From an uncultured Gammaproteobacteria bacterium (GTDB taxonomy: Bacteria; Pseudomonadota; Gammaproteobacteria; Chromatiales; Chromatiaceae): a stretch of 14,180 bases of DNA. The stretch is from positions 1 to 14,180 of the forward strand of contig CALAZS010000278.1 of the NCBI GenBank assembly GCA_937926265.1, in the 5' to 3' direction. The notes under the pieces are model-generated. The model saw nothing but the letters and a program-made list of their open reading frames with translations. It was not told the origin of the DNA and ran no database searches. Positions 1-6,806 of this stretch are shown here, one piece after another. Within the stretch, counting starts at the first letter, position 1, and each line of letters begins with the position of its first letter. A program made the translations under genes and the position numbers.

Positions 1-362
1 ACAAGGTCAATTAACACCAGCCCATCGAACAGGCTGGATGGCTGCCATTGAAAAACAAATTCCTTTAAAGAAATTTCGCCTTTAGCGTTATCGGCTTCGC
101 TATTAACAGTATTTGACTGACCATCCCGGGTACCAAGCATAACCTTGAGTTCATCAATCTCAAGCTTATCAACCAGGCTTCCACGTATGGCAGCATAGCT
201 TATGAAAACCTGCTGATCTGCTGCGAAAGCACTACCTTGTTTAAACAGCCATTGCGTTCCACCCGGTGTTGAAATCAACAACCATAGGCTAACCAGCAGG
301 ATGCCCGGCAGAATAACCAGCAAGCTGACTGAGCCTATCAGTAATTTCTTTTTCCTGCTCAA
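1..362 (-). CDS. tamB: TamB, translocation and assembly module inner-membrane subunit (N-terminal fragment)
   Basis: Reading leftward from 362, the frame stays open to the window edge, giving about 120 residues of a longer protein. It begins with a basic tail (RKKK), then a strong membrane anchor of about 24 residues (LLIGSVSLLVILPGILLVSL). A periplasmic stretch follows whose pattern (TPGGTQWLFKQ, then IRGSLVDKLEIDELKV) matches the start of TamB/YtfN-family proteins. TamB is a long beta-helical inner-membrane-anchored protein that partners with TamA in outer-membrane assembly and lipid transport; the bulk of it lies outside this window. No ATG is available: an in-frame stop sits at 399-401, and the only good initiator is TTG at 360-362. 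That TTG overlaps the tamA stop as TTGA, which suggests translational coupling. The position immediately downstream of tamA supports the call strongly. The exact start is inferred. Confidence 0.88.
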   Translation of the reverse strand, partial: MSRKKKLLIGSVSLLVILPGILLVSLWLLISTPGGTQWLFKQGSAFAADQQVFISYAAIRGSLVDKLEIDELKVMLGTRDGQSNTVNSEADNAKGEISLKEFVFQWQPSSLFDGLVLIDL

Positions 363-2209
363 AGATCCGTACCAAATGAAAAGTGCAGTCGCCAGTCTTC
401 AAAACCGGTCTCTTCGGGTACTGCAAAGTCAAGTTTGAAACGTCCAAATGGTGAAAACCAACGCACACCGACACCGTAACCCACTTTCAGATCAACATCA
501 CTACTATCAAAGTCGAATGCGTTTCCAGCATCAATAAAGGCAGCTGCCCACCAGTCATCGTTTTTTACCGGATGTTCGTACTCAATCGATGCAGTGATCA
601 GGTTGGTTCCTCCGATCACCTCCCCATTGATATCCTTTGGCCCCAGTGATTCGTATTCATAACCTCTTACCGAGTGATCACCGCCGGCAAAAAACCTTAG
701 CGAAGCTGGAATATCACTAATGTCTTCAACGTAAGTTGCACCAAATTCACCCCGGGCGGTTATACGTCCGGCATCTCCAAAACGGTAAATCATTTTTCCA
801 TGTATCTTGGTTTGCAGAAGACTCTCAGTCGAAAGAATGCCTTCCAAAGCGCCTTTTAGTTGCAGGCCAACCCGGTAGCCAAAATGGACTTTAAACGGGT
901 TATCCACTTTTTCATGTACCCATGAAATACCCGGCATTAATAACCAATCCTCATCGCTGACACCTGCAACAGCATAGTCTTCATAAAGCAGCTGTATCGA
1001 ACGCACTTCTGTCCAGTTAGGGCGTTTTAAAGTTTGACGGGCATCAAACGTCATGCTGTCAGTTTGATAGGTATCGACATCTTCATGCTTAAGACTGAAA
1101 CCCAGGTTAAATTTTTCTTTATGAGGGTTTTCGCCGGGTATCATGTAGCTGGCTTTGAGCTCCGATTCAACCTGAGACAACTGAAGACTGGTGCCCCACT
1201 GATGACCACGCGGGTTGAAGCGTCGATTTTCGTATGCACCGGTTAACCGCACACCGGTATCGGATTCGACACCAATGCCCGCAGACCAGGAATGTTTTTT
1301 CCTTGGCTTTAAATTGACATCAATAGGCATGTGATAATCTTCAACCTGGTCTCTAATCATTACTACATCAGCCGAAGCAAAGTAACCGGAATCAGCAATG
1401 TTTCGCTGCATACTGATTAACGATGCTGAAGCCAGTGGGTCACCGGTGTTGATATCCGCCAGGCGATGCAGAAAATCCTCATCCAGAATATCCTGTTCGT
1501 ACTTAAGCTTGCCGATGTAATACAGCTCGCCAGTAGTCAAATGAAGAACAATTTCGGCTGTATTTTTCTCTGGATAAATTCTTAGTTCTTTGGTGTCGAG
1601 AACAGCATCAAGGTAACCCAGTTCGTAAGCAGAATCAGTCAGGTCATTTTTAATCGATTCATATTGCCGGTGTAACAACCGCCTGCCAAGCAGTTCGTTA
1701 TAACTCTCAAGTTTCTTTGTAAAGACTGGCTCATCACTTGCACCTGTGACCTGGATATCCAGTTTTTCAATAATCACAGGCTTGCCGTGATCTATATCAA
1801 CGGTTAATTTCCAACAGTTGTCCAGCCATTCAATTTGCTTTTTTACTTCCGGCTGGTAATAACCAAAAGCCCGCAACCCCATGGATACCTGGCTTTCAAT
1901 CAAGGTATACAGTTTTTTGACTTTCCAGCGGGGTGTTTCACAGTTTTCAGCGGCGATTTGCATAAAAAAGCGTGCGTTATTAACTGCCGCATCTTCCAGG
2001 CCAGGTGCATTAATGACAATTTCAGCAGGTTTTGTTTCTTTTGTTTCTGCTAGTTCTGGATCTGGTTCTGGTTTTGAATTTTCTGTAATTGATGTTTCTG
2101 TTTGCGTATTTTCTATTTCGATATCTTCTGTGCCCAGGCAGACAAGTGGCCATAAGGACAATATAGCGAAAACAACTAAAACGGAGTTTTTACGGTAATC
2201 AAGCAACAT
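359..2209 (-). CDS. tamA: TamA, Omp85-family outer-membrane assembly protein
   Basis: A 616-residue Omp85-superfamily protein. The first ~26 residues form a signal peptide. Residues ~28-62 are an unusually acidic, Glu/Thr/Pro-rich linker. Residues ~65-300 hold three POTRA-like domains, as in TamA. Residues ~305-616 form the 16-stranded barrel domain. The hallmark lid-lock motif is at 506-524: FFAGGDHSVRGYEYESLGP, with VRGY at 514-517. The C-terminal strand ends in LHFSFGTDL, and its aromatic residues fit Omp85 barrels. The family's usual length is about 570-600 residues, so the extra length is mainly the acidic linker. TamA works with the downstream tamB product to insert or fold outer-membrane proteins and, in recent models, to move phospholipid. 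The ATG at 2207-2209 has only a weak ribosome-binding site. BamA is the main alternative, but three rather than five POTRA domains and the tamB neighbour argue for TamA. Confidence 0.93.
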   Translation of the reverse strand: MLLDYRKNSVLVVFAILSLWPLVCLGTEDIEIENTQTETSITENSKPEPDPELAETKETKPAEIVINAPGLEDAAVNNARFFMQIAAENCETPRWKVKKLYTLIESQVSMGLRAFGYYQPEVKKQIEWLDNCWKLTVDIDHGKPVIIEKLDIQVTGASDEPVFTKKLESYNELLGRRLLHRQYESIKNDLTDSAYELGYLDAVLDTKELRIYPEKNTAEIVLHLTTGELYYIGKLKYEQDILDEDFLHRLADINTGDPLASASLISMQRNIADSGYFASADVVMIRDQVEDYHMPIDVNLKPRKKHSWSAGIGVESDTGVRLTGAYENRRFNPRGHQWGTSLQLSQVESELKASYMIPGENPHKEKFNLGFSLKHEDVDTYQTDSMTFDARQTLKRPNWTEVRSIQLLYEDYAVAGVSDEDWLLMPGISWVHEKVDNPFKVHFGYRVGLQLKGALEGILSTESLLQTKIHGKMIYRFGDAGRITARGEFGATYVEDISDIPASLRFFAGGDHSVRGYEYESLGPKDINGEVIGGTNLITASIEYEHPVKNDDWWAAAFIDAGNAFDFDSSDVDLKVGYGVGVRWFSPFGRFKLDFAVPEETGFEDWRLHFSFGTDL

Positions 2210-2237
2210 AATGCCATTATCGCAGGATTTGACTTCA

Positions 2238-2243
2238 GTTATA
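2238..2243 (-). promoter_or_regulatory. Possible -10 element for tamA
   Basis: On the minus strand, TATAAC lies directly after the T-run of the upstream terminator and about 30 bases before the tamA ATG. It matches five of six bases of the sigma-70 -10 consensus. No convincing -35 hexamer is visible because the spacer would fall inside the terminator stem. It is proposed because tamA needs its own promoter if the terminator works. Confidence 0.22.
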
Positions 2244-2244
2244 C

Positions 2245-2271
2245 AAAAAAACCCTGCATAAGCAGGGTTTT
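2245..2271 (-). terminator. Rho-independent terminator of the chemoreceptor gene
   Basis: A perfect 7-bp stem (ACCCTGC / GCAGGGT) closes a 4-base loop (2258-2261) and can extend by three A-T pairs. On the minus strand it is followed by a run of seven T residues. It lies 27 bases past the end of the chemoreceptor gene. The stem is preceded by A residues on this strand, so it could also act weakly in the other direction. It separates the chemoreceptor from the tamA-tamB unit. Confidence 0.85.
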
Positions 2272-2297
2272 GAACGTGATGAAAATTTACTTTCCAG

Positions 2298-4331
2298 CTA
2301 GACCTTGAACTGTTTCACCAGGGAATCAAGTTGCTGGGCCAGAAGGTGCAGGTTTTCAGTTGAGCGACTCATAGTGCCGGAATTATCAAAAATATCGTGT
2401 GCCAGGTTACTGATCTGCACAACGTTTCCGCAGACGTTGTTAGCCGTAACACTTTGTTCCTCGGTGGCACTGGCGATTTGCTGATTATTGGACATGATTT
2501 CATGCACGGCTGCCAGAATACTGCTAAGCGCCTCATCGGCCTTGATACCATTCTCAACGGTATGACTGGCTTTATTCTGACTATCACCCATCGCCGAGAC
2601 AGCTTCCTGTGCCTTCTGTTGAAGTGAATCAATGATGGATTTTATTTCTCCGGTTGCCTCTGATGTTTTGGAGGCCAGGTTGCGAACCTCGTCAGCCACC
2701 ACGGCAAAGCCTCTGCCCTGCTCACCGGCCCTGGCTGCCTCGATAGCGGCATTCAATGCCAACAGGTTGGTTTGCTCAGCGATTTGTCCAATCACTTCAA
2801 GCACGGTGGAAATATTCTGACTTTGTTCACCAAGCTGATTGATCGCCAAGGTGGCTTCTTCAACCTGGTCTGCCAGTGACTTAATCGAAGTAGCTGTTTC
2901 AGAAACAATCTGTCTGCCCTGGGCTACCTGGGACTCGGCTGTATGCACTGAATGCATGGCGTCTTCAGAAGATTTAGCTACACCTTTGACCGAATCAGCC
3001 ATGTTATTCATCGCACTCGATACTTCGGTTGATTCATTTTCCTGCTTATGGATCAGGTTTACCGCCTGGTCATTGAGCTGCTTAAGTTCATCAGATGATA
3101 CATTCATCATGCTGACAGACTGAGCCAGTTCGGTCACGGTATTCTGGATTTTTGCAACAAAACCGTTAAAAGACTGACTTAACTGGCCAATCTCATCCCT
3201 GCCATTGACTTTCAAACGAACAGTCAGGTCACCCTCACCCTCAGAGATTTCACTCATACTTTCGGCGACAGATTTAATTGGTTTGACCACGGCTGCAAGA
3301 CTGAACAAATAAGCCCCGATGGCAATAAACAAACTCACAAAAGCCACAATCGCGGCAGTTACTATAGAATTGGTCTTAGCCTGATTGGCAGCTTCAATTT
3401 CTGTCAGGGTACTTGCCTGGGTTTCTTTCTCAATCTGCTCAGCCAGTGCCAGCAGCATGTCAGCACTCTTGCGGTATTCACCGCGTTTTTGGTCAAGTTC
3501 CTTGCTGATTCTTACTCCATCGGTAAACATCTGCTTGTGCATATCAAATTCTTTTTGAAGAATCTCAACATATGGCTGTCCTTTGAACTTGCCTTCTTCA
3601 ATCGTTTTACCCTTAAGAATGGGTGATTCTTTCAGTTCATCCTTGTAGATTTCAAAATCTGTCAGCGCATTGTCTGCCTGGGTTTCAAGATCACTGTTAC
3701 CATGATCCTCGATAAGTTGACGATATACATTCAGGCGGGTCATCAGGGCCAGTCTAGAATCAGCGGTAGCCGCGGTAACAGCCCACTCGGGTGAATCCTG
3801 GGTGCCTGTATCTTCGTCTTCAGCAACATCAACATTCCATTCCTCGTTCACTATCAACTGACTTGCGTAATTTTCAATTACAAGCAACAGATCCAGCATT
3901 TCCTGGGAGTTGTTTATCAGGTTTGAATAGGTATCGCGGTATTTTTTATCCATATCCAACAGCGCTGCAGTAATGCTGTTGAAATCGCCAACAGCTGACT
4001 CCAACCCCGTCATATTCTGGTCAGACAACATGCCGGTTTGAGTGATGGTTTGATATGCGCGGCTGGTCTGCTGTTTACCCTGATCCAGTTCATCCTGCGC
4101 CTCGCTGATGCCAAGTCGAAGCGCTTTTTCGACTGCCATCATTTGCAATTGCACACCCTGGATACCCTGCGAAACTGCCTGGCTGGTAGACTGTACCGGA
4201 CCAGTAACCGTATCCAGTGCTGCCCCCAGCTTCCCGGTCGACAGGTAGGAAACGCCACCGCCAACCAGGACCAGCAAGGCCATGACAAAGTATCCCAATC
4301 CGAGTTTTAATTTGAGTGAAAGGTTATTCAT
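2298..4331 (-). CDS. Methyl-accepting chemotaxis protein (transmembrane chemoreceptor)
   Basis: A 677-residue chemoreceptor. Transmembrane segment 1 is at about residues 11-29, followed by a large, mostly helical periplasmic sensor of ~290 residues (33-322). Transmembrane segment 2 is at about 323-348. A HAMP domain at 349-401 contains VKPIKSVAESM and the DEIGQLSQSF motif. The long cytoplasmic signalling coiled coil has a highly conserved hairpin tip at ~513-550 (IAEQTNLLALNAAIEAARAGE, then GFAVVADEVR). The tip binds CheA and CheW. The C-terminal helix has a SATEEQS methylation-region motif. There is no CheR/CheB-tethering pentapeptide: the protein ends LDSLVKQFKV. The sensor is longer than a simple four-helix bundle and has an acidic insert at ~167-182 (EDEDTGTQDSPEW); its ligand cannot be told from sequence. 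A good ribosome-binding site (AAAGGC) precedes the ATG. No other chemotaxis genes are nearby, so this is an orphan receptor gene. Confidence 0.96.
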   Translation of the reverse strand: MNNLSLKLKLGLGYFVMALLVLVGGGVSYLSTGKLGAALDTVTGPVQSTSQAVSQGIQGVQLQMMAVEKALRLGISEAQDELDQGKQQTSRAYQTITQTGMLSDQNMTGLESAVGDFNSITAALLDMDKKYRDTYSNLINNSQEMLDLLLVIENYASQLIVNEEWNVDVAEDEDTGTQDSPEWAVTAATADSRLALMTRLNVYRQLIEDHGNSDLETQADNALTDFEIYKDELKESPILKGKTIEEGKFKGQPYVEILQKEFDMHKQMFTDGVRISKELDQKRGEYRKSADMLLALAEQIEKETQASTLTEIEAANQAKTNSIVTAAIVAFVSLFIAIGAYLFSLAAVVKPIKSVAESMSEISEGEGDLTVRLKVNGRDEIGQLSQSFNGFVAKIQNTVTELAQSVSMMNVSSDELKQLNDQAVNLIHKQENESTEVSSAMNNMADSVKGVAKSSEDAMHSVHTAESQVAQGRQIVSETATSIKSLADQVEEATLAINQLGEQSQNISTVLEVIGQIAEQTNLLALNAAIEAARAGEQGRGFAVVADEVRNLASKTSEATGEIKSIIDSLQQKAQEAVSAMGDSQNKASHTVENGIKADEALSSILAAVHEIMSNNQQIASATEEQSVTANNVCGNVVQISNLAHDIFDNSGTMSRSTENLHLLAQQLDSLVKQFKV

Positions 4332-4393
4332 ATGCTGCCTTTATAATTGTTATTTATTAAGTTATTTCGTCAGGTATCTGAAAAAGTTAAATA

Positions 4394-4423
4394 TTTTTAA
4401 AATTCTTTTACGAAACTGGTCAA
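4394..4423 (-). promoter_or_regulatory. Possible sigma-70 promoter for the chemoreceptor
   Basis: On the minus strand TTGACC (4418-4423) matches five of six -35 bases. An A-rich hexamer 17-18 bases further on (TTAAAA or TAAAAA, 4394-4400) is a moderate -10. This places the start roughly 60 bases upstream of the ATG. The -10 is weak in an AT-rich background, so this is only a candidate. Confidence 0.3.
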
Positions 4424-4534
4424 ACGAAGCTGATTTAAGCATCATCAGCATCACATCGAATACTTCAGAGTTATTAACAGATGGCACACCAGACAATTAT
4501 ATAAACCATTGATTTATCGAAATTTTTAGAAAAT

Positions 4535-4560
4535 TAAAGTTTAACTCAGCTATTTCATAA
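4535..4560 (+). promoter_or_regulatory. Possible flagellar-type (sigma-28-like) promoter toward the STAS operon
   Basis: TAAAGTTT at 4535-4542 is identical to the classical sigma-28 -35 box. After 10 bases comes TTTCATAA (4553-4560), which matches only the last four bases of the GCCGATAA -10 box. The order and spacing are close to, but not the same as, the usual 11-base spacer. AT-rich DNA produces such matches by chance, so confidence is low. Confidence 0.18.
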
Positions 4561-4620
4561 TCATCATAAATCTGTAATACTTCAAAGATAAAATTAATCA
4601 CTTGGATTTTAATAATAAAC

Positions 4621-4625
4621 AGGAG
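4621..4625 (+). promoter_or_regulatory. Ribosome-binding site fixing the STAS gene start
   Basis: AGGAG sits 6 bases before the ATG at 4632 and decides the start in favour of the 116-residue product. No comparable sequence precedes the in-frame ATG at 4602. Confidence 0.8.
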
Positions 4626-4631
4626 CATCAA

Positions 4632-4982
4632 ATGGAAATTGCATCTGAAACTTTACAAGACACAATTACAAAAGTTGCCTTGACCGGTCGTCTCGACTTA
4701 CAGGGTAATCAGGATATTGAAATGAAACTGACTTCTCTGGCCGCCACTCAAAAAGCCGGTGTGCTGATTGATATGTCCGGCGTTGAATTTCTGGCTTCTA
4801 TCGGTATGCGCACACTTATTTCCAATGCCAAGGCCCAGGCGAACCGTGGCGGTGAACTTGTTCTTTGTAACCTGCAACCCCTGGTAAAGGATGTTCTATC
4901 AACTTCCGGTGTAGATTCAATCATCCGGATCTTTGAAGATTGCGACTCAGCTGTAGCCGACTTAAAAGGTAAGGGTCTTTAA
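4632..4982 (+). CDS. STAS-domain anti-sigma-factor antagonist
   Basis: A 116-residue single-domain STAS protein of the SpoIIAA/RsbV type. In partner switching, the unphosphorylated antagonist binds and sequesters an RsbW-like kinase; phosphorylation of one serine releases it, and a PP2C phosphatase restores binding. The conserved phospho-acceptor region is seen as VEFLASIGMRTL, with Ser56 as the predicted site. The N-terminal strand (VALTGRLDL) and the GGELVLCNL strand are typical. I chose the ATG at 4632 over an in-frame ATG at 4602 because AGGAG at 4621-4625 is well placed and family members begin right at the first strand. The next two genes encode the matching kinase and phosphatase, so it heads a complete partner-switching set. 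It resembles the HsbA-type antagonists of Pseudomonas, which control surface behaviour, but that specific link is inference. Confidence 0.93.
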   Translation: MEIASETLQDTITKVALTGRLDLQGNQDIEMKLTSLAATQKAGVLIDMSGVEFLASIGMRTLISNAKAQANRGGELVLCNLQPLVKDVLSTSGVDSIIRIFEDCDSAVADLKGKGL

Positions 4983-4988
4983 ACCATC

Positions 4989-5008
4989 CAGGGCCCTAGC
5001 GCCCTTTT
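4989..5008 (+). terminator. Weak intercistronic hairpin with T-run
   Basis: AGGGC (4990-4994) and GCCCT (5001-5005) pair across a six-base loop, followed by TTT to 5008. The stem is only five GC-rich pairs and the T-run is short. It is more likely an attenuator or mRNA-processing/stability element than a full terminator, because the next gene has no promoter of its own that I can see. It could raise antagonist output over kinase output. Confidence 0.35.
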
Positions 5009-5026
5009 CCACTGGGGATTGTTCAG

Positions 5027-5437
5027 ATGAGTGTTGAACAGATTGAATTGCTTAACAAACCTGAAGAACTTATCAGGCTTAAAGAATGGCATAACAAAAT
5101 CTGTGACGACAATAATATATCGGATAAAACACGTTTTTTTATCGAACTGGTACTCGAAGAAGCTGTAACCAATGTGTTCAGCTATGCATTTGAAAAATCA
5201 GAAGATCACAACTTCCTGGTCAAACTCAACCTCACTGAAACAGACGTATCCATTACCATTCAGGATGACGGCATTGCTTTTAACCCGCTTCAACAGCAGG
5301 AACCCGTTCAGGCTAATTCGATTGAAGATGCAAAAATAGGTGGCATGGGTATTCACCTGATTAAAAACTATACCAAGCTCGTCGATTATTTCAGGAAAGA
5401 AGGAACCAACAACCTGGTTATGGTTCTAGAAAGGTAA
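5027..5437 (+). CDS. RsbW/SpoIIAB-like serine kinase / anti-sigma factor (HATPase)
   Basis: A 136-residue GHKL-type ATPase of the HATPase_c_2 group. It is expected to phosphorylate the STAS protein on serine and to bind a target such as a sigma factor when free of the antagonist. The N-box is at residues ~38-54 (ELVLEEAVTNVFSYAF, with Glu45 and Asn49 as predicted catalytic and Mg-binding residues). The G1 box is DDGIAFNP (80-87) and the G2 box is GGMGIHLI (105-112). Length is normal for the family, and all nucleotide-binding motifs are intact. The start ATG follows GGGGAT, a good ribosome-binding site. It lies 44 bases downstream of the STAS gene, and its stop directly abuts the phosphatase ATG (TAAATG), so it is co-translated with it. 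No sigma factor is encoded nearby; the released target may be encoded elsewhere or may not be a sigma factor. Confidence 0.92.
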   Translation: MSVEQIELLNKPEELIRLKEWHNKICDDNNISDKTRFFIELVLEEAVTNVFSYAFEKSEDHNFLVKLNLTETDVSITIQDDGIAFNPLQQQEPVQANSIEDAKIGGMGIHLIKNYTKLVDYFRKEGTNNLVMVLER

Positions 5438-6766
5438 ATGCAAATCGAACCCCCTCCAACACGCGACAACCTTAAAGCCAGGAAAATTGACCGCCGCAAA
5501 AGAACCAGCCGCAAGATTATTTTCCCTCTTGAGCTTCCAGACGGTCTTATCATTGAGCAAGATCGCCGTACCAGTCCCGATCGTCGCGCCAATGCTTTTA
5601 TTTCACACCAGACATTATTCCAGGAAGTCACCTGGGATTTTATTGAATCCCTGTTGGAAATCTGTCCACGTCAAAACCTTGCACCGGGCGATATCCTGTT
5701 ATCTCCGCAACAGCAGAACGAAAACCTTTTCCTGATCTGTTCAGGGCGTCTTCAGGTTCACCTGGATTCACCAGAAGCTGAAGGTGGTTTTCCCATCAAC
5801 GCCGGTGAATTTACCGGTGACATGTCGATTATCGATGGCAAACTGCCCTCAGCCTATGTGGTTGCCGACCAGCCTACCGAGGTTGTTGCGGTTCATAAAG
5901 ATGTGTTCTGGGAAAGCGTTACCAAGGATCCTACCGTTGCGCGCAACATGATGGCCATGTTTGTGGACCGTATCCGTCATAGCAATGAGGCAGCCCTGGC
6001 TGCCCTTGAAAAAGAGTTGCGCTATGAACATTTGCAAAAAGAACTGCAGGCTGCCCATGACATACAGAACAGCATGTTACCGAAGCTGCCGCTGTTAAAT
6101 GGTGTTAAAAAAATAAAAGCACATGCCATCATGGAAGCTGCCCGCGATGTTGGAGGAGATTTCTTTGATGCCCTGGTACTGGATGAAAAAAGAATCTATG
6201 TAGCGGTTGGCGATGTTTCAGGAAAAGGTATGCCGGCATCACTGTTTATGGTGAAAACCATCACTGTGCTCAGGGACTGCATCTTCCGAGGTTGTGACTT
6301 GGCAGAGATGGCATCCAATGTGAACAATTCACTTTGCGAAGGCAACGAGTCGAACATGTTCACCACGGCATTTATTGCCATTTTAAACATTGAAACCGGT
6401 GAGCTTGAATATATCTCCGGTGGTCATAACCCTATCCTTATTGGTACCCAACATAACGGTTACGAATATCTCGAAAAAACCAAGGGTATCCTCATGGGTA
6501 TCATGCCGGATGTTACCTTTTCAGTTGGTAAGAGAACCATGCTGCCGGGAGAGACACTGGTGCTTTATACCGATGGCGTCACTGAGGCAGAAAATACCAA
6601 TAAAGAATTGTTTGGTGATGAGCCTTTTCAAAAACTTCTCGGCACACTCCCAGAACAAAATCCAGAAACACTGGTTTCGGTCGTGAGGGAAATTTTGGCT
6701 GACCATGCAGGTGATGCGCCACAGTCAGATGACATAACCCTTTTAGCCCTGCACTACGAAGGCTAA
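5438..6766 (+). CDS. PP2C-type (RsbU/SpoIIE-like) serine phosphatase with degenerate cNMP-binding-like domain
   Basis: A 442-residue protein that should dephosphorylate the STAS antagonist. Residues 1-55 are a basic, probably flexible segment with repeated DRR motifs (18-20, 42-44, 48-50). Residues ~60-180 resemble a Crp/cyclic-nucleotide-binding beta-roll (LAPGDILL, LFLICSGRLQVHL, FTGDMSIIDG). Residues ~182-212 form a charged helical coiled-coil linker ending AAHDIQNSMLP, typical of RsbU-class enzymes. Residues ~220-440 are the phosphatase with its metal-binding acids intact: RDVGGDFFD (Asp241), VGDVSGKGMPAS (Asp259), LYTDGVTEA (Asp379) and QSDDITLLAL (Asp431/432). In the phosphate-binding cassette the usual Arg-Ser/Ala-Ala reads Pro-Ser-Ala and Gly-Glu reads Gly-Asp, so cAMP or cGMP binding is doubtful. 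It begins immediately after the kinase stop and is preceded by GAAAGG inside that gene. It is the third and last gene of the unit and converges on dsbA. Confidence 0.93.
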   Translation: MQIEPPPTRDNLKARKIDRRKRTSRKIIFPLELPDGLIIEQDRRTSPDRRANAFISHQTLFQEVTWDFIESLLEICPRQNLAPGDILLSPQQQNENLFLICSGRLQVHLDSPEAEGGFPINAGEFTGDMSIIDGKLPSAYVVADQPTEVVAVHKDVFWESVTKDPTVARNMMAMFVDRIRHSNEAALAALEKELRYEHLQKELQAAHDIQNSMLPKLPLLNGVKKIKAHAIMEAARDVGGDFFDALVLDEKRIYVAVGDVSGKGMPASLFMVKTITVLRDCIFRGCDLAEMASNVNNSLCEGNESNMFTTAFIAILNIETGELEYISGGHNPILIGTQHNGYEYLEKTKGILMGIMPDVTFSVGKRTMLPGETLVLYTDGVTEAENTNKELFGDEPFQKLLGTLPEQNPETLVSVVREILADHAGDAPQSDDITLLALHYEG

Positions 6767-6774
6767 TAAAAACA

Positions 6775-6806
6775 AATTCGGGTTATAGAAATTTCTGGAA
6801 CGAATT
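6775..6806. repeat. Nested inverted repeats in the convergent gap
   Basis: AATTCG (6775-6780) pairs with CGAATT (6801-6806), and the 20-base loop contains the perfect palindrome AGAAATTTCT (6787-6796). It sits between the convergent phosphatase gene and dsbA. The stems are short and AT-rich with no clear T-run, so terminator function is uncertain. Confidence 0.3.

Larger units (their letters stand above)
4332..4631. other. Divergent intergenic region between chemoreceptor and partner-switching operon
   Basis: About 300 bases, clearly AT-rich, with no convincing gene on either strand. It must hold the start signals for the leftward chemoreceptor gene and the rightward STAS operon. Candidate elements are listed separately. 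I see no long inverted repeat or riboswitch-like structure here. Confidence 0.7.

Noticed and set aside
289..474. 61-codon minus-strand ORF across the tamA/tamB junction
   Set aside because: It is out of frame with both tamA and tamB and has no family features; tamB coding explains this DNA.
2041..2110. Low-complexity TTCTG/TCTGG-rich stretch as a DNA repeat element
   Set aside because: It encodes the acidic Glu/Thr/Pro linker of TamA and has no exact repeat units.
359..2209. Call of BamA instead of TamA
   Set aside because: Only about three POTRA domains fit before the barrel, and tamB follows directly.
2397..3123. Plus-strand ORFs opposite the chemoreceptor signalling domain
   Set aside because: They are antisense shadows of a highly conserved coding region and show no recognisable domain.
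4481..4500. TGGCAC as a sigma-54 -24 box
   Set aside because: There is no GC at the required distance for the -12 element.
4282..4512. 76-codon plus-strand ORF entering the divergent spacer
   Set aside because: It starts inside the chemoreceptor gene on the opposite strand, has no ribosome-binding site, and its composition reflects AT-rich spacer.
4602..4631. Earlier in-frame ATG for the STAS gene
   Set aside because: No ribosome-binding site precedes it, while AGGAG fits the ATG at 4632 and the shorter product matches family length.
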